Of a stretch of 64,000 bases of DNA, positions 33,502 to 42,059 are shown one piece after another (within the stretch, counting starts at the first letter, position 1; each line of letters begins with the position of its first letter). Position numbers and translations under genes: made by a program. This DNA comes from CBIHON01 sp966211965 (GTDB lineage Bacteria > Pseudomonadota > Gammaproteobacteria > Burkholderiales > Burkholderiaceae_D): positions 1 to 64,000 of the forward strand of contig CBIHON010000016.1 of NCBI GenBank assembly GCA_966211965.1, given 5' to 3'. The notes beneath the pieces are model-generated. The model was given only the letters and a program-made list of their open reading frames with translations. It was not told where the DNA came from and did no database searches.

Positions 33502-36234
33502 ATGGCAACCATCCACATCGACAACCGGCCCTACCCCGCCAAAGACGGCGAAAACCTGTTGAGCGTATGCCTGTCGCTGGGCTTCAACCTGCCGTATTTC
33601 TGCTGGCACCCGGCGCTGGGTTCGGTCGGCGCCTGCCGCCAGTGCGCGGTCAAGCAGTACAGGAACGCGGACGACACGCACGGCAAGATCGTCATGGCCT
33701 GCATGACGCCGGCCGCCGACGGCACGCGCATCTCGATCGACGAGGCGCAGGCGCGCGAATTCCGCGCCGAGGTGATCGAATGGCTGATGACCAATCACCC
33801 GCACGATTGCCCGGTCTGCGACGAAGGGGGCGAATGTCATCTGCAGGACATGACGATGATGACCGGGCACGCGTATCGCCGCTACCGCGGCCGCAAGCGC
33901 ACCTGGCGCAACCAGAACCTGGGGCCGCTGGTCAACCACGAAATGAACCGCTGCATCCAGTGCTATCGCTGCGTGCGCTACTACCGCGACCATGCCGGCG
34001 GGCGCGACCTCGACGCGCTGGCGCTGCGCAACCACGTCTACTTCGGCCGCCACCAGGACGGCGCGCTGGAAAGCGAATTCAGCGGCAACCTGGTGGAGAT
34101 CTGTCCTACCGGCGTCTTCACCGACAAGACCCTGACGCGGCACTACACGCGCAAGTGGGATCTGCAAACCGCGCCGTCGGTATGCGTGCATTGCAGCGTA
34201 GGCTGCAACACGATTCCCGGCGAGCGTTACGGCACGCTGCGGCGCGTCCACAACCGCTACAACGGCGAAGTCAACGGCTATTTCCTGTGCGACCGCGGGC
34301 GTTACGGCTATGAATTCGTCAACAAGGCAAGCCGCATCCGGCAGGCGCAAGTGCGGGTACCGGCCGCGATGGAACAATCCCGCGCCGGCAAGCAGGCGGT
34401 GCTGGATTACCTGGCGCCCCTGTTTGCCGACCGGGCGCGCGTGATCGGCATCGGTTCGCCGCGCGCCTCTCTCGAAGCGAACTTCGCGCTGCGCACGCTG
34501 GTGGGAGTGGAGCATTTTCATTCCGGCATGTCGGACCAGGATGCCCGCCTCACCGCCGCCATCCTCGACATCCTGCGCAAGAGCCCGGCGCGCACGCCCT
34601 CGTTGCGCCAAGTGGAACATGCCGACGCGGTGCTGGTGCTGGGCGAGGATGTGACCAACACGGCGCCGATGCTGGCGCTCGCTTTGCGTCAATCGGTGCG
34701 GCGCCAACCGCTGCGCGCTGCTGAAAAAATGCGCATCCCGCATTGGGACGACAACGCGTTGCGCCACGCCGTGCAGCAGCAAAAAGGCCCCTTGTTCATC
34801 GCCGCGCCGGACGCAACCCGGCTCGACGATGTGGCAACGCAAACCTTCCACGGCGCGCCGGACGATCTGGCGCGGCTTGGCTTCGCGGTGGCGCATGCAC
34901 TCGATGCCTCGGCGCCGCGGCCAGATGTGCCGGAGGCGACGCACGCGCTGGCCGGGGTCATCGCACAAGCCTTGAGAAATGCCGAGCATCCGCTAGTGGT
35001 ATCCGGCACGGCGTGCGGCAGCGAAGCGTTGATCCAGGCGGCCGCCAACGTCGCCGCGGCATTGTGCGCCGGCGGCCGGCCGGCGCAACTCTGCTATGCC
35101 GTCCCCGAGTGCAACAGCATGGGTGCCGCGCTGATGCAGGGCGAAACGCTGGGCGCAGCCTTGCAGGCCGTGCAGGAAGGCAGCGCCGATACCGTGGTGA
35201 TTCTGGAAAACGATCTCTACCGGCGCGCCGAAGCATCGGTCGTCGATGCATTGTTCGCCTGGCAGCGCGCGCCCGGCAAGCACATCATCGCCATCGACCA
35301 CACCGCGCACGGCACCAGTGTGCATGCCGAGGTAGTGCTGCCGGCCGGCAGCTTCGCCGAGGCCGACGGCACGCTGGTCAACAACGAGGGCCGGGCGCAG
35401 CGCTTCCTGCAGGTATTCGTACCCGGGGGCGAGATCCAGGAGAGCTGGCGCTGGGTGCGCGACATCATGCTTGCCGCCGGACGTGGGCAAGAGTGCCCGT
35501 GGTCGAACCTGGATCAGATCACCTCGGCCTGCGCAGCAGCGGTCCCGGCCCTGGGAGCGATCGTGCGCGCGGCTCCGCCGGCTGATTTCCGCATCGATGG
35601 CATGAAGATCCCGCGCGAAACGCATCGCTTCAGCGGCCTCACCGCAACCCGCGCCGAGGTCAGCGTGCACGAGCGCCAGCCGCCGCCGCCCGATCCGGAT
35701 ACGCCGCTGGCATTTTCGATGGAAGGTTATCCGGGCCGTCCGCCGCCGCCATTGATTCCGGTGTTCTGGGCGCCGGGATGGAATTCGGTGCAGGCGCTCA
35801 ACAAGTTCCAGGATGAAGTGGGCGGGCCGCTGCATGGCGGCGATCCGGGCGTACGGCTGATCGAACCGCGGCAGAATGCATCACCCGCGTACTTCGGCGA
35901 TCTGCCCGCGCCGTTCGAACCGGGTCCAGGCACGCATCTGGTGATGCCGCTGCATCACATATTCGGCAGCGAAGAACTGAGCGTGCTGGCGCCGGGCATC
36001 GCCGAGCTGGCGGCCGTGCCTTATCTCGCGCTCCATCCTCGCGATGCCGAAGAACTCGGCTTAGGCGCCGGCGACGCCGCCGGCCTGCGCCTGGAGCGCA
36101 CCGAGTTCAGATTGCCGGTGCAGTTGCGGCCCGAACTGCAGCGCGGTTTGGCCGGGATACCCGCCGGCCTGCCGGGCTTTGCCGGGCTCACGCTGCCGGC
36201 CTGGGGCAGGATTGCAAGGAGCATGCCGTCATGA
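33502..36234 (+). CDS. nuoG: NADH-quinone oxidoreductase subunit G
   Basis: 910 residues, the long form found in Escherichia (about 908). The N-terminal ferredoxin-like part binds [2Fe-2S] N1b (WHPALGSVGACRQC) and further clusters (NHPHDCPVCDEGGECHLQ, MNRCIQCYRCVRYY). CVHCSVGCNTIP supplies the extra N7-type cluster of bacterial NuoG. The rest is a molybdopterin-oxidoreductase-like scaffold lacking a cofactor. It starts ATGGCAACC just after nuoF, and its end overlaps nuoH by 4 nt. An upstream open extension of this frame within nuoF is a shadow. Confidence 0.95.
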   Translation: MATIHIDNRPYPAKDGENLLSVCLSLGFNLPYFCWHPALGSVGACRQCAVKQYRNADDTHGKIVMACMTPAADGTRISIDEAQAREFRAEVIEWLMTNHPHDCPVCDEGGECHLQDMTMMTGHAYRRYRGRKRTWRNQNLGPLVNHEMNRCIQCYRCVRYYRDHAGGRDLDALALRNHVYFGRHQDGALESEFSGNLVEICPTGVFTDKTLTRHYTRKWDLQTAPSVCVHCSVGCNTIPGERYGTLRRVHNRYNGEVNGYFLCDRGRYGYEFVNKASRIRQAQVRVPAAMEQSRAGKQAVLDYLAPLFADRARVIGIGSPRASLEANFALRTLVGVEHFHSGMSDQDARLTAAILDILRKSPARTPSLRQVEHADAVLVLGEDVTNTAPMLALALRQSVRRQPLRAAEKMRIPHWDDNALRHAVQQQKGPLFIAAPDATRLDDVATQTFHGAPDDLARLGFAVAHALDASAPRPDVPEATHALAGVIAQALRNAEHPLVVSGTACGSEALIQAAANVAAALCAGGRPAQLCYAVPECNSMGAALMQGETLGAALQAVQEGSADTVVILENDLYRRAEASVVDALFAWQRAPGKHIIAIDHTAHGTSVHAEVVLPAGSFAEADGTLVNNEGRAQRFLQVFVPGGEIQESWRWVRDIMLAAGRGQECPWSNLDQITSACAAAVPALGAIVRAAPPADFRIDGMKIPRETHRFSGLTATRAEVSVHERQPPPPDPDTPLAFSMEGYPGRPPPPLIPVFWAPGWNSVQALNKFQDEVGGPLHGGDPGVRLIEPRQNASPAYFGDLPAPFEPGPGTHLVMPLHHIFGSEELSVLAPGIAELAAVPYLALHPRDAEELGLGAGDAAGLRLERTEFRLPVQLRPELQRGLAGIPAGLPGFAGLTLPAWGRIARSMPS

Positions 36235-37178
36235 ACGACGCCGCCCGCACCTGGCTGAATCTGCTTCTTGTTCCGCTCGGGCTGCTCGGCCTTTCCGCGC
36301 TGCTGATCTGGGTCGAGCGCCGCCTGCTGGCGCTCTGGCAAGACCGCTACGGCCCGAACCGGGTCGGCCCCTTCGGCCTGCTGCAAGTCATGGCCGACAT
36401 GATCAAGATCATCAGCAAGGAAGACTGGGTGCCGCCGTTTGCCGACAAGCCGGTGTTCGTGCTGGCGCCACTGGTGATCGTGGTGACCACCATGCTGGCC
36501 TTCGCGGTCGTCCCGCTCGCGCCTGGCATCGGCGTGGCCGACATGAATATCGGCCTGCTGTTTTTCCTTGCGATGTCTTCGCTCGCGGTCTACAGCGTGG
36601 TGCTGGGCGGCTGGGCCTCCAACAACAAGTACGCGCTGCTGGGCGCCTTCCGCGCGGCGGCGCAGATGCTGAGCTATGAAGTTTTCATGGGACTATCCCT
36701 GATGGGGGTGGTGATGCTGGCCGGTTCGTTCAACCTGCGCGAGATCGTCGAAGCGCAGCGGGGCGGCTGGTTCTTCATTCCGCAAATCCTCGGCCTGATC
36801 ACGTTCGCCATAGCCGGCATCGCGGAAACGCGGCGCCTGCCCTTCGACTTGCCGGAGGCCGAGTCGGAATTGATCGCGGGCTTCCACACCGAATATTCGG
36901 GCATGAAGTTCGGCCTGTTTTTCGTCGGCGAATACATCGGCATCATCCTGGTGTCGGCGATGATCGTGACGCTGTTTTTCGGCGGCTGGCTGGGGCCGCT
37001 GCTGCCGCCCGTGCTGTGGTTCCTGCTCAAGACCTTCATCGTCATCGGATCGTTCATCCTGCTGCGCGCATCGCTGCCGCGGCCGCGCTATGACAAGTTG
37101 ATGGCGTATGGATGGAAAGCGATGCTGCCGCTGGCGTTGTTGAATCTTGTGGTCACCGGTGCGCTGGTGCTCGGATGA
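36231..37178 (+). CDS. nuoH: NADH-quinone oxidoreductase subunit H
   Basis: A 315-residue, eight-helix membrane subunit that helps form the quinone chamber and proton path. Family blocks are ERRLLALWQDRYGPNRVGPFG, DMIKIISKEDWVPP, and RLPFDLPEAESELIAGFHTEYSGMKF, which carries the conserved acidic cluster. Overlaps nuoG (ATGA). Confidence 0.95.
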   Translation: MNDAARTWLNLLLVPLGLLGLSALLIWVERRLLALWQDRYGPNRVGPFGLLQVMADMIKIISKEDWVPPFADKPVFVLAPLVIVVTTMLAFAVVPLAPGIGVADMNIGLLFFLAMSSLAVYSVVLGGWASNNKYALLGAFRAAAQMLSYEVFMGLSLMGVVMLAGSFNLREIVEAQRGGWFFIPQILGLITFAIAGIAETRRLPFDLPEAESELIAGFHTEYSGMKFGLFFVGEYIGIILVSAMIVTLFFGGWLGPLLPPVLWFLLKTFIVIGSFILLRASLPRPRYDKLMAYGWKAMLPLALLNLVVTGALVLG

Positions 37179-37200
37179 GAGGCAGTATGGAGGACATGCA

Positions 37201-37716
37201 ATGTGGAACGCCTTGAAAACCATGTGGTTCATTTTTTTGCACATGTTCCGGCGCCGGGTCACGATCCAGTATCCGGAACAGAAGCCTTCGATCCCGCCGC
37301 GCTGGCGCGGACGCATCATCCTCTCGCGCGATCCGGACGGCGGCGAGCGCTGCGTGGCGTGTTACCTGTGCGCGGCGGCTTGCCCGGTGGATTGCATTGC
37401 GCTGCAGGCGACCGAAGACGAACACGGGCGGCGCTATCCGGAATTTTTCCGCATCAATTTCTCGCGCTGCATTTTCTGTGGCTATTGCGAAGAGGCGTGC
37501 CCGACGTATGCGATCCAGCTCACCCAAGACTTCGAGATGAGTGAATACAAAAGGCAGAGCCTGGTCTATGAGAAGAAGGATTTGCTGATCGATGGGCAAG
37601 GCAAATATCCGGGCTATAACTTTTACCGGGTGGCAGGGTTGGCGATCGGCGGCAAGGACAAGGGGGAGGCTGAGAATGAAGCGCAGCCGGTGGATCTGCA
37701 TAGTTTATTGCCGTAG
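37201..37716 (+). CDS. nuoI: NADH-quinone oxidoreductase subunit I
   Basis: A 171-residue peripheral subunit with two [4Fe-4S] clusters (N6a/N6b). The ligands are in CVACYLCAAACPVDC and CIFCGYCEEACPTYA. The N-terminal MWNALKTMWFIFLHMFRR is the amphipathic helix that rests on the membrane. ATG 37201 is used, as it starts at the conserved N-terminus. 22 nt follow nuoH, one of the few gaps in the operon. Confidence 0.94.
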   Translation: MWNALKTMWFIFLHMFRRRVTIQYPEQKPSIPPRWRGRIILSRDPDGGERCVACYLCAAACPVDCIALQATEDEHGRRYPEFFRINFSRCIFCGYCEEACPTYAIQLTQDFEMSEYKRQSLVYEKKDLLIDGQGKYPGYNFYRVAGLAIGGKDKGEAENEAQPVDLHSLLP

Positions 37717-37759
37717 GGCCGGCACGGCTTCATGTGCTCCCTGCAACCGAGAACGCAAT

Positions 37760-38260
37760 ATGGAATTCGCCTTCTACTTCGCCAGCATCGTCGCCGTCGT
37801 CGCCACGGTCATGGTCATCACGCGCCCGGGCGCGATGCACGCGCTGCTTTACCTGATCGTCTCGCTGCTGGCGATGGCGGTCGTGTTCTATGTGCTCGGC
37901 GCACCTTTTGCGGCGGCGCTGGAAGTCATCATTTATGCCGGAGCCATCATGGTGTTGTTCGTCTTCGTGATGATGATGCTCAACCTCGGGCAAGCCGCCC
38001 GCATGCAAGAGCAGAGTTGGTTGCGTCCGCGCGCGTGGACCGGGCCGGCGCTGCTGGCGGCGCTGCTGCTGGCGGAAATGATTTATATCCTGACGCACAA
38101 TGGCGGTGACGTCTCGGCCCAGGGTGCGGTCGATTCGAAGGAGGTCGGCATCGTATTGTTCGGCCCTTACCTGCTCGGTGTCGAACTGGCTTCTCTCTTG
38201 CTGTTGGCGGGGCTGGTAGGAGCCTGCCACCTGGGGCGGCATACGGCGGGAGAAGCATGA
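37760..38260 (+). CDS. nuoJ: NADH-quinone oxidoreductase subunit J
   Basis: A 166-residue membrane subunit with five hydrophobic helices. MEFAFYFASIVAVVATVMVI opens the protein, and EVIIYAGAIMVLFVFVMMML contains the pi-bulge helix region involved in coupling. ATG 37760 gives the family N-terminus. Its end overlaps nuoK by 4 nt. Confidence 0.93.
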   Translation: MEFAFYFASIVAVVATVMVITRPGAMHALLYLIVSLLAMAVVFYVLGAPFAAALEVIIYAGAIMVLFVFVMMMLNLGQAARMQEQSWLRPRAWTGPALLAALLLAEMIYILTHNGGDVSAQGAVDSKEVGIVLFGPYLLGVELASLLLLAGLVGACHLGRHTAGEA

Positions 38261-38568
38261 TGACCGCGATCCCGATGTCGTATGGCTTGCTGCTGGCGGC
38301 GATCCTGTTCGCGCTGGGCTTGATCGGCATCCTGGTCAGGCGCAACCTGGTTTTCATCCTGATGTCGATCGAGATCATGCTCAATGCTGCAGGGCTGGCG
38401 TTCGTCGCTGCCGGCGCGCGCTGGGGACGGGCTGACGGCCAGGTGATGTTCATTTTCATCTTGAGCCTGGCGGCGGCCGAAGTGTCGGTCGGCCTGGCGC
38501 TGCTGTTGCTGATGCAACGCCGCTTCCAGACGCTGGATGCCGATGCGGTGAGCAGGATGTCGGGCTGA
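38257..38568 (+). CDS. nuoK: NADH-quinone oxidoreductase subunit K
   Basis: A 103-residue, three-helix subunit related to MrpC. Contains the conserved intramembrane glutamates in LVFILMSIEIMLNAAGLAFV and in SLAAAEVSVGLALLLLMQRR. Overlaps nuoJ (ATGA); nuoL starts 15 nt downstream. Confidence 0.94.
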   Translation: MMTAIPMSYGLLLAAILFALGLIGILVRRNLVFILMSIEIMLNAAGLAFVAAGARWGRADGQVMFIFILSLAAAEVSVGLALLLLMQRRFQTLDADAVSRMSG

Positions 38569-38583
38569 AATGCGGAGGGCAAG

Positions 38584-40560
38584 GTGCTGAATCTGTTATG
38601 GCTGGTCCCTGCTTTTCCCCTGGCCGGATTCCTGGTGCTGGCCTTGGGGGGCGCGCGCCTGACGCGGCGGACGACTGCCCTGGTGGGGACCGGGTCGGTC
38701 GGGCTGGCCGCTTTGATTGCGATTTTGATCGGCATCACATTCATCGCCGCGCCGCCGCAGCAGCATGCGTTCCGGCAGAGCCTGTGGACCTGGATCGACG
38801 TCGCAGGTTTCGCGCCGCGCGTCGGGCTCTACCTCGATGCCTTGGCGCTGGCGATGGTGCTGGTGGTGACGGTGGTGGGGTTTCTGATCCATGTTTATTC
38901 CACGGAATTCATGCAGGACGCGGAAGGCACGGCCTTCGCGGCGTCCCTCCCCCCCGGCCCCTCTCCCGCCGACGGGCGAGGGGAGCAAAGCCGGACCGGA
39001 GAAAGCGACGATTACAAACGCTTCTTCGCCTACATGAACCTGTTCGTCGCCTCGATGTGCGTGCTGCTGCTGGCCGACAACCTGTTGTTTCTCTATCTCG
39101 GCTGGGAAGGCGTGGGCCTGTGCAGCTATCTGCTGATCGGCTTTTGGTACCGCGACCCGGCCAACGGCTATGCCGCGCGCAAGGCTTTCGTGGTGACGCG
39201 GGTCGGCGATGCGGCAATGGCGATCGGGCTGTTCCTGTTGTTTGCGCACCTGGGCACTTTGGATATCCAGCAACTGATGCAGCAGGCGGCACGCCAATGG
39301 CCGGCCGGATCGCTCCTGCCTGTTGCCGCTGCGGCGCTGCTCTTGGGCGGCGCGCTGGGCAAATCGGCGCAGTTGCCGCTGCAAACCTGGTTGCCCGATG
39401 CGATGGCCGGACCGACGCCGGTCTCCGCCCTGATCCACGCCGCGACCATGGTGACGGCCGGGGTCTACCTGATCGCGCGGACTCACGTGCTGTACGCGCT
39501 GGCGCCGCCGGTGCAGGCAGCGGTCGGCCTGATCGGCGCCCTCACGCTGTTGTTGGCGGCGTGTTCCGCGCTGACGCAAAACGACCTCAAGCGCGCACTG
39601 GCCTATTCCACCATCAGCCAGATCGGCTACATGTTCCTTGCCCTCGGCGTAGGGGCATGGTCGGCAGCGATATTTCACTTTATGACGCACGCCTTCTTCA
39701 AGGCCTTGCTGTTTCTCTGCGCCGGCGCGGTGATCATGAGCCTGCACGAGGAACATGACATTTTCAAGATGGGCGGTTTGCGCGAAAAAATTCCCACGGT
39801 GTTCTGGACCTTCCTGATCGGCAGCGCTTCGCTGGCGGCGCTGCCGCTGGTAACGGCAGGCTTCTACAGCAAGGATGAAATCCTGTGGCAGGCATGGTCG
39901 TCGCCGCTAGGCAGCCCATGGCTGTGGGCGGCCGGATGGGTTGGGGCATTTCTGACCGGGCTGTATATTTTTCGCGTGGTGTTCCTGGTCTTTTTCGGGG
40001 CGGTTGCAAACGCGCCCGGCAAGCAGCCAGGGCCGCGCATGACGGTCCCGCTGATCGTGCTGGCGGTGTTTTCGATCGCCGCGGGGTGGCTGGAACTGCC
40101 GCCTGCATTGGGTGACGTTCATCTGTTTTCGCGCTTCGTCCAGACAGCCTTGCCGCCACTTCCCGTTATCCAAGCAACAAAGAATGCCGAAGCGATCCTC
40201 GCCCTGCTTTCCGCCGCGTCCGCGCTGGGCGGCATCGGCCTGGCGTACTTGCTGTACCTGCGCCACCCGCACCAGCGGGAAAGACTGGCTCAGAGTCCGC
40301 CCGCCGCCACGTTGCGTACTTTCTGGCAGGCCGGCTGGGGTTTCGATGCGCTTTACGACCGCCTGGCGGTGCGGCCCTTCCTGTGGCTGGCGCGCATCAA
40401 CCGGCACGACTTCATCGACAGGCCCTACGAGACCGTGGCGCGGCTGTGCCGGCTTCTTTACCACGGCCTGAGCGCAAGCCAAAACGGCCGCTTGCGCCAC
40501 TATGCCGCCGGTATCGCCACCGGCTCCATCCTCATCGTTTTCGTCGCGGTGTTCACATGA
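38584..40560 (+). CDS. nuoL: NADH-quinone oxidoreductase subunit L with an in-frame insertion
   Basis: A 658-residue antiporter-like subunit at the distal end of the membrane arm, starting GTG with GGAGGG upstream. Key blocks are intact: LGWEGVGLCSYLLIGFWY, GKSAQLPLQTWLPDAMAGPT, SALIHAATMVTAGVYLIAR and HAFFKALLFLCAGAVI. Between MQDAEG and DDYKRFFAYMNLF lies a Pro/Ser/Gly-rich segment of about 25 residues encoded by REP-like DNA, absent in the Escherichia protein as I recall it. It falls in a loop after the second or third helix, so the pump may tolerate it. Overlaps nuoM by 4 nt. Confidence 0.94.
   Translation: MLNLLWLVPAFPLAGFLVLALGGARLTRRTTALVGTGSVGLAALIAILIGITFIAAPPQQHAFRQSLWTWIDVAGFAPRVGLYLDALALAMVLVVTVVGFLIHVYSTEFMQDAEGTAFAASLPPGPSPADGRGEQSRTGESDDYKRFFAYMNLFVASMCVLLLADNLLFLYLGWEGVGLCSYLLIGFWYRDPANGYAARKAFVVTRVGDAAMAIGLFLLFAHLGTLDIQQLMQQAARQWPAGSLLPVAAAALLLGGALGKSAQLPLQTWLPDAMAGPTPVSALIHAATMVTAGVYLIARTHVLYALAPPVQAAVGLIGALTLLLAACSALTQNDLKRALAYSTISQIGYMFLALGVGAWSAAIFHFMTHAFFKALLFLCAGAVIMSLHEEHDIFKMGGLREKIPTVFWTFLIGSASLAALPLVTAGFYSKDEILWQAWSSPLGSPWLWAAGWVGAFLTGLYIFRVVFLVFFGAVANAPGKQPGPRMTVPLIVLAVFSIAAGWLELPPALGDVHLFSRFVQTALPPLPVIQATKNAEAILALLSAASALGGIGLAYLLYLRHPHQRERLAQSPPAATLRTFWQAGWGFDALYDRLAVRPFLWLARINRHDFIDRPYETVARLCRLLYHGLSASQNGRLRHYAAGIATGSILIVFVAVFT
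38927..39006 (+). repeat. REP-like sequence inserted in the nuoL reading frame
   Basis: The core CCCCTCTCCCGCCGACGGGC followed by GAGGGGAGC forms an imperfect hairpin, the same type as the clear intergenic hairpin at 58752-58783 (CCCCTCTCCCGC-TT-GCGGGAGAGGGG). The inserted DNA keeps the nuoL frame open and encodes the extra SLPPGPSPADGRGEQS segment. Confidence 0.7.
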
Positions 40561-42059
40561 TCTTGAGCGCGCTGATTTTGATCCTGCTGATCGGCGGCGT
40601 GGCGGCATGGGCCGCCGAGCGCCGGCATGCGGATCTGCCGCGCTGGATCGCGCTGGCCGCGGTGGCGCTCGAACTGGCTCTGGCGCTGCTGCTGTGGTCG
40701 GAGCATGCCGGCGCTGCGGGATTCGCCGGCGGCGGCGCCTGGCTGACGCAAGCGCACTACGCGTGGATTCCCCGCTTCGGCATCAGCTACCACCTGGCGC
40801 TGGACGGCATGAGCTTGTTGCTGATCGTGCTGACCGCTTTCCTCGGCGTGGTGGCGGTGGCTTGTTCCTGGACCGAGATCGGCGAGCGGACCGGGTTCTT
40901 TCACTTCAACCTGTTGTGGACGCTGGCAGGCGCGGTGGGCGTGTTCCTTGCGCTGGACCTGTTCCTGTTTTTCTTCCTGTGGGAACTGATGCTGGTGCCG
41001 ATGTATTTCCTGATCGCCATCTGGGGCCATGAGCGGCGCCGCTATGCGTCATTCAAGTTCTTCATCTTCACCCAGGCTGGCGGACTGTTGATGCTGCTGG
41101 CGATCCTGGCGCTGGCGTTTGCGCGCTACCGCAGCAGCGGCGTGTTCAGCTTCGATTATGCGGACTTGCTGGGCACGGCTCTGGCACCCGCCACCGCGCT
41201 GTGGATCATGCTCGGTTTCTTCGTTGCATTCGCGGTCAAGTTGCCGGCCCTGCCCTTTCATACCTGGCTGCCGGATGCCCACACGGAAGCGCCGACGGCG
41301 GGCAGCGTGATCCTGGCCGGCGTGCTGCTGAAGACCGGCGCCTATGGTTTGCTGCGCTTCGCCGTGCCGCTGTTTCCGGAAGCGGCGCGGCAATTCGCGC
41401 CGGTGGCGATGACGCTGGGCGTCGCGGGTGTGTTGTACGGCGCAGTGCTGGCCTTTGCCCAAAGCGATCTGAAGCGGCTGGTGGCCTACACCAGCGTCAG
41501 CCATATGGGCTTCGTGCTGCTCGGCGTATTTGCCTGGAACCCATGGGCACTCAACGGCGCGGTCATGCAAATGCTGGCGCACGGCGTCAGCACCGGTGCG
41601 TTGTTCGTCCTGGCCGGCGTCCTGCAGGAGCGCATGCATACGCGCGACATGCAGCGCATGGGAGGGCTATGGATGACCATGCCGCGGCTGGCAGCCATCG
41701 GTCTGTTCTTTGCCGTTGCGTCGCTCGGCCTGCCCGGCCTAGGCAACTTCGTCGGCGAATTCATGGTGCTGCTGGGTTCCTACCGCGCCAATGCCGCCCT
41801 GACCGCGGCAGCCGCCGCCGGCCTGATCGCCGCGGTCGTGTACGCGCTGGCACTGGTCCAGAAAACATTCCACGGCGAGAACCTGCAAGGCTGGCGCGTG
41901 CGCGATTCTTCGCCACGGGAAACGGCGATCCTGGGTGCGATGATCGCCGCTGCCGTCTGGCTCGGCATGTATCCGCAGCCGGTGTTCGAAGCAGCAGCGC
42001 CGGCGATGAACAACTTGCAGGCAATCGCCGCCGGCCAACTCAGGATGCGCGCAAAATGA
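40557..42059 (+). CDS. nuoM: NADH-quinone oxidoreductase subunit M
   Basis: A 500-residue antiporter-like subunit with about 14 membrane helices. LFFFLWELMLVPMYFLIAIWG holds the conserved Glu, and AFAVKLPALPFHTWLPDAHTEAPT the pumping Lys. The start ATG 40557 overlaps the nuoL stop and the end overlaps nuoN, both as ATGA. A longer upstream frame inside nuoL is a shadow. Confidence 0.95.
   Translation: MILSALILILLIGGVAAWAAERRHADLPRWIALAAVALELALALLLWSEHAGAAGFAGGGAWLTQAHYAWIPRFGISYHLALDGMSLLLIVLTAFLGVVAVACSWTEIGERTGFFHFNLLWTLAGAVGVFLALDLFLFFFLWELMLVPMYFLIAIWGHERRRYASFKFFIFTQAGGLLMLLAILALAFARYRSSGVFSFDYADLLGTALAPATALWIMLGFFVAFAVKLPALPFHTWLPDAHTEAPTAGSVILAGVLLKTGAYGLLRFAVPLFPEAARQFAPVAMTLGVAGVLYGAVLAFAQSDLKRLVAYTSVSHMGFVLLGVFAWNPWALNGAVMQMLAHGVSTGALFVLAGVLQERMHTRDMQRMGGLWMTMPRLAAIGLFFAVASLGLPGLGNFVGEFMVLLGSYRANAALTAAAAAGLIAAVVYALALVQKTFHGENLQGWRVRDSSPRETAILGAMIAAAVWLGMYPQPVFEAAAPAMNNLQAIAAGQLRMRAK

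Noticed and set aside
33391..34989. Minus-strand open frame (532 codons) opposite nuoF/nuoG
   Set aside because: Antisense shadow of nuoG with typical codon-mirror composition; no recognisable domain.
38596..39758. Two 386-codon frames, one on each strand, within nuoL
   Set aside because: Both lie within nuoL, which has full family similarity. Neither alternative frame resembles a protein family.
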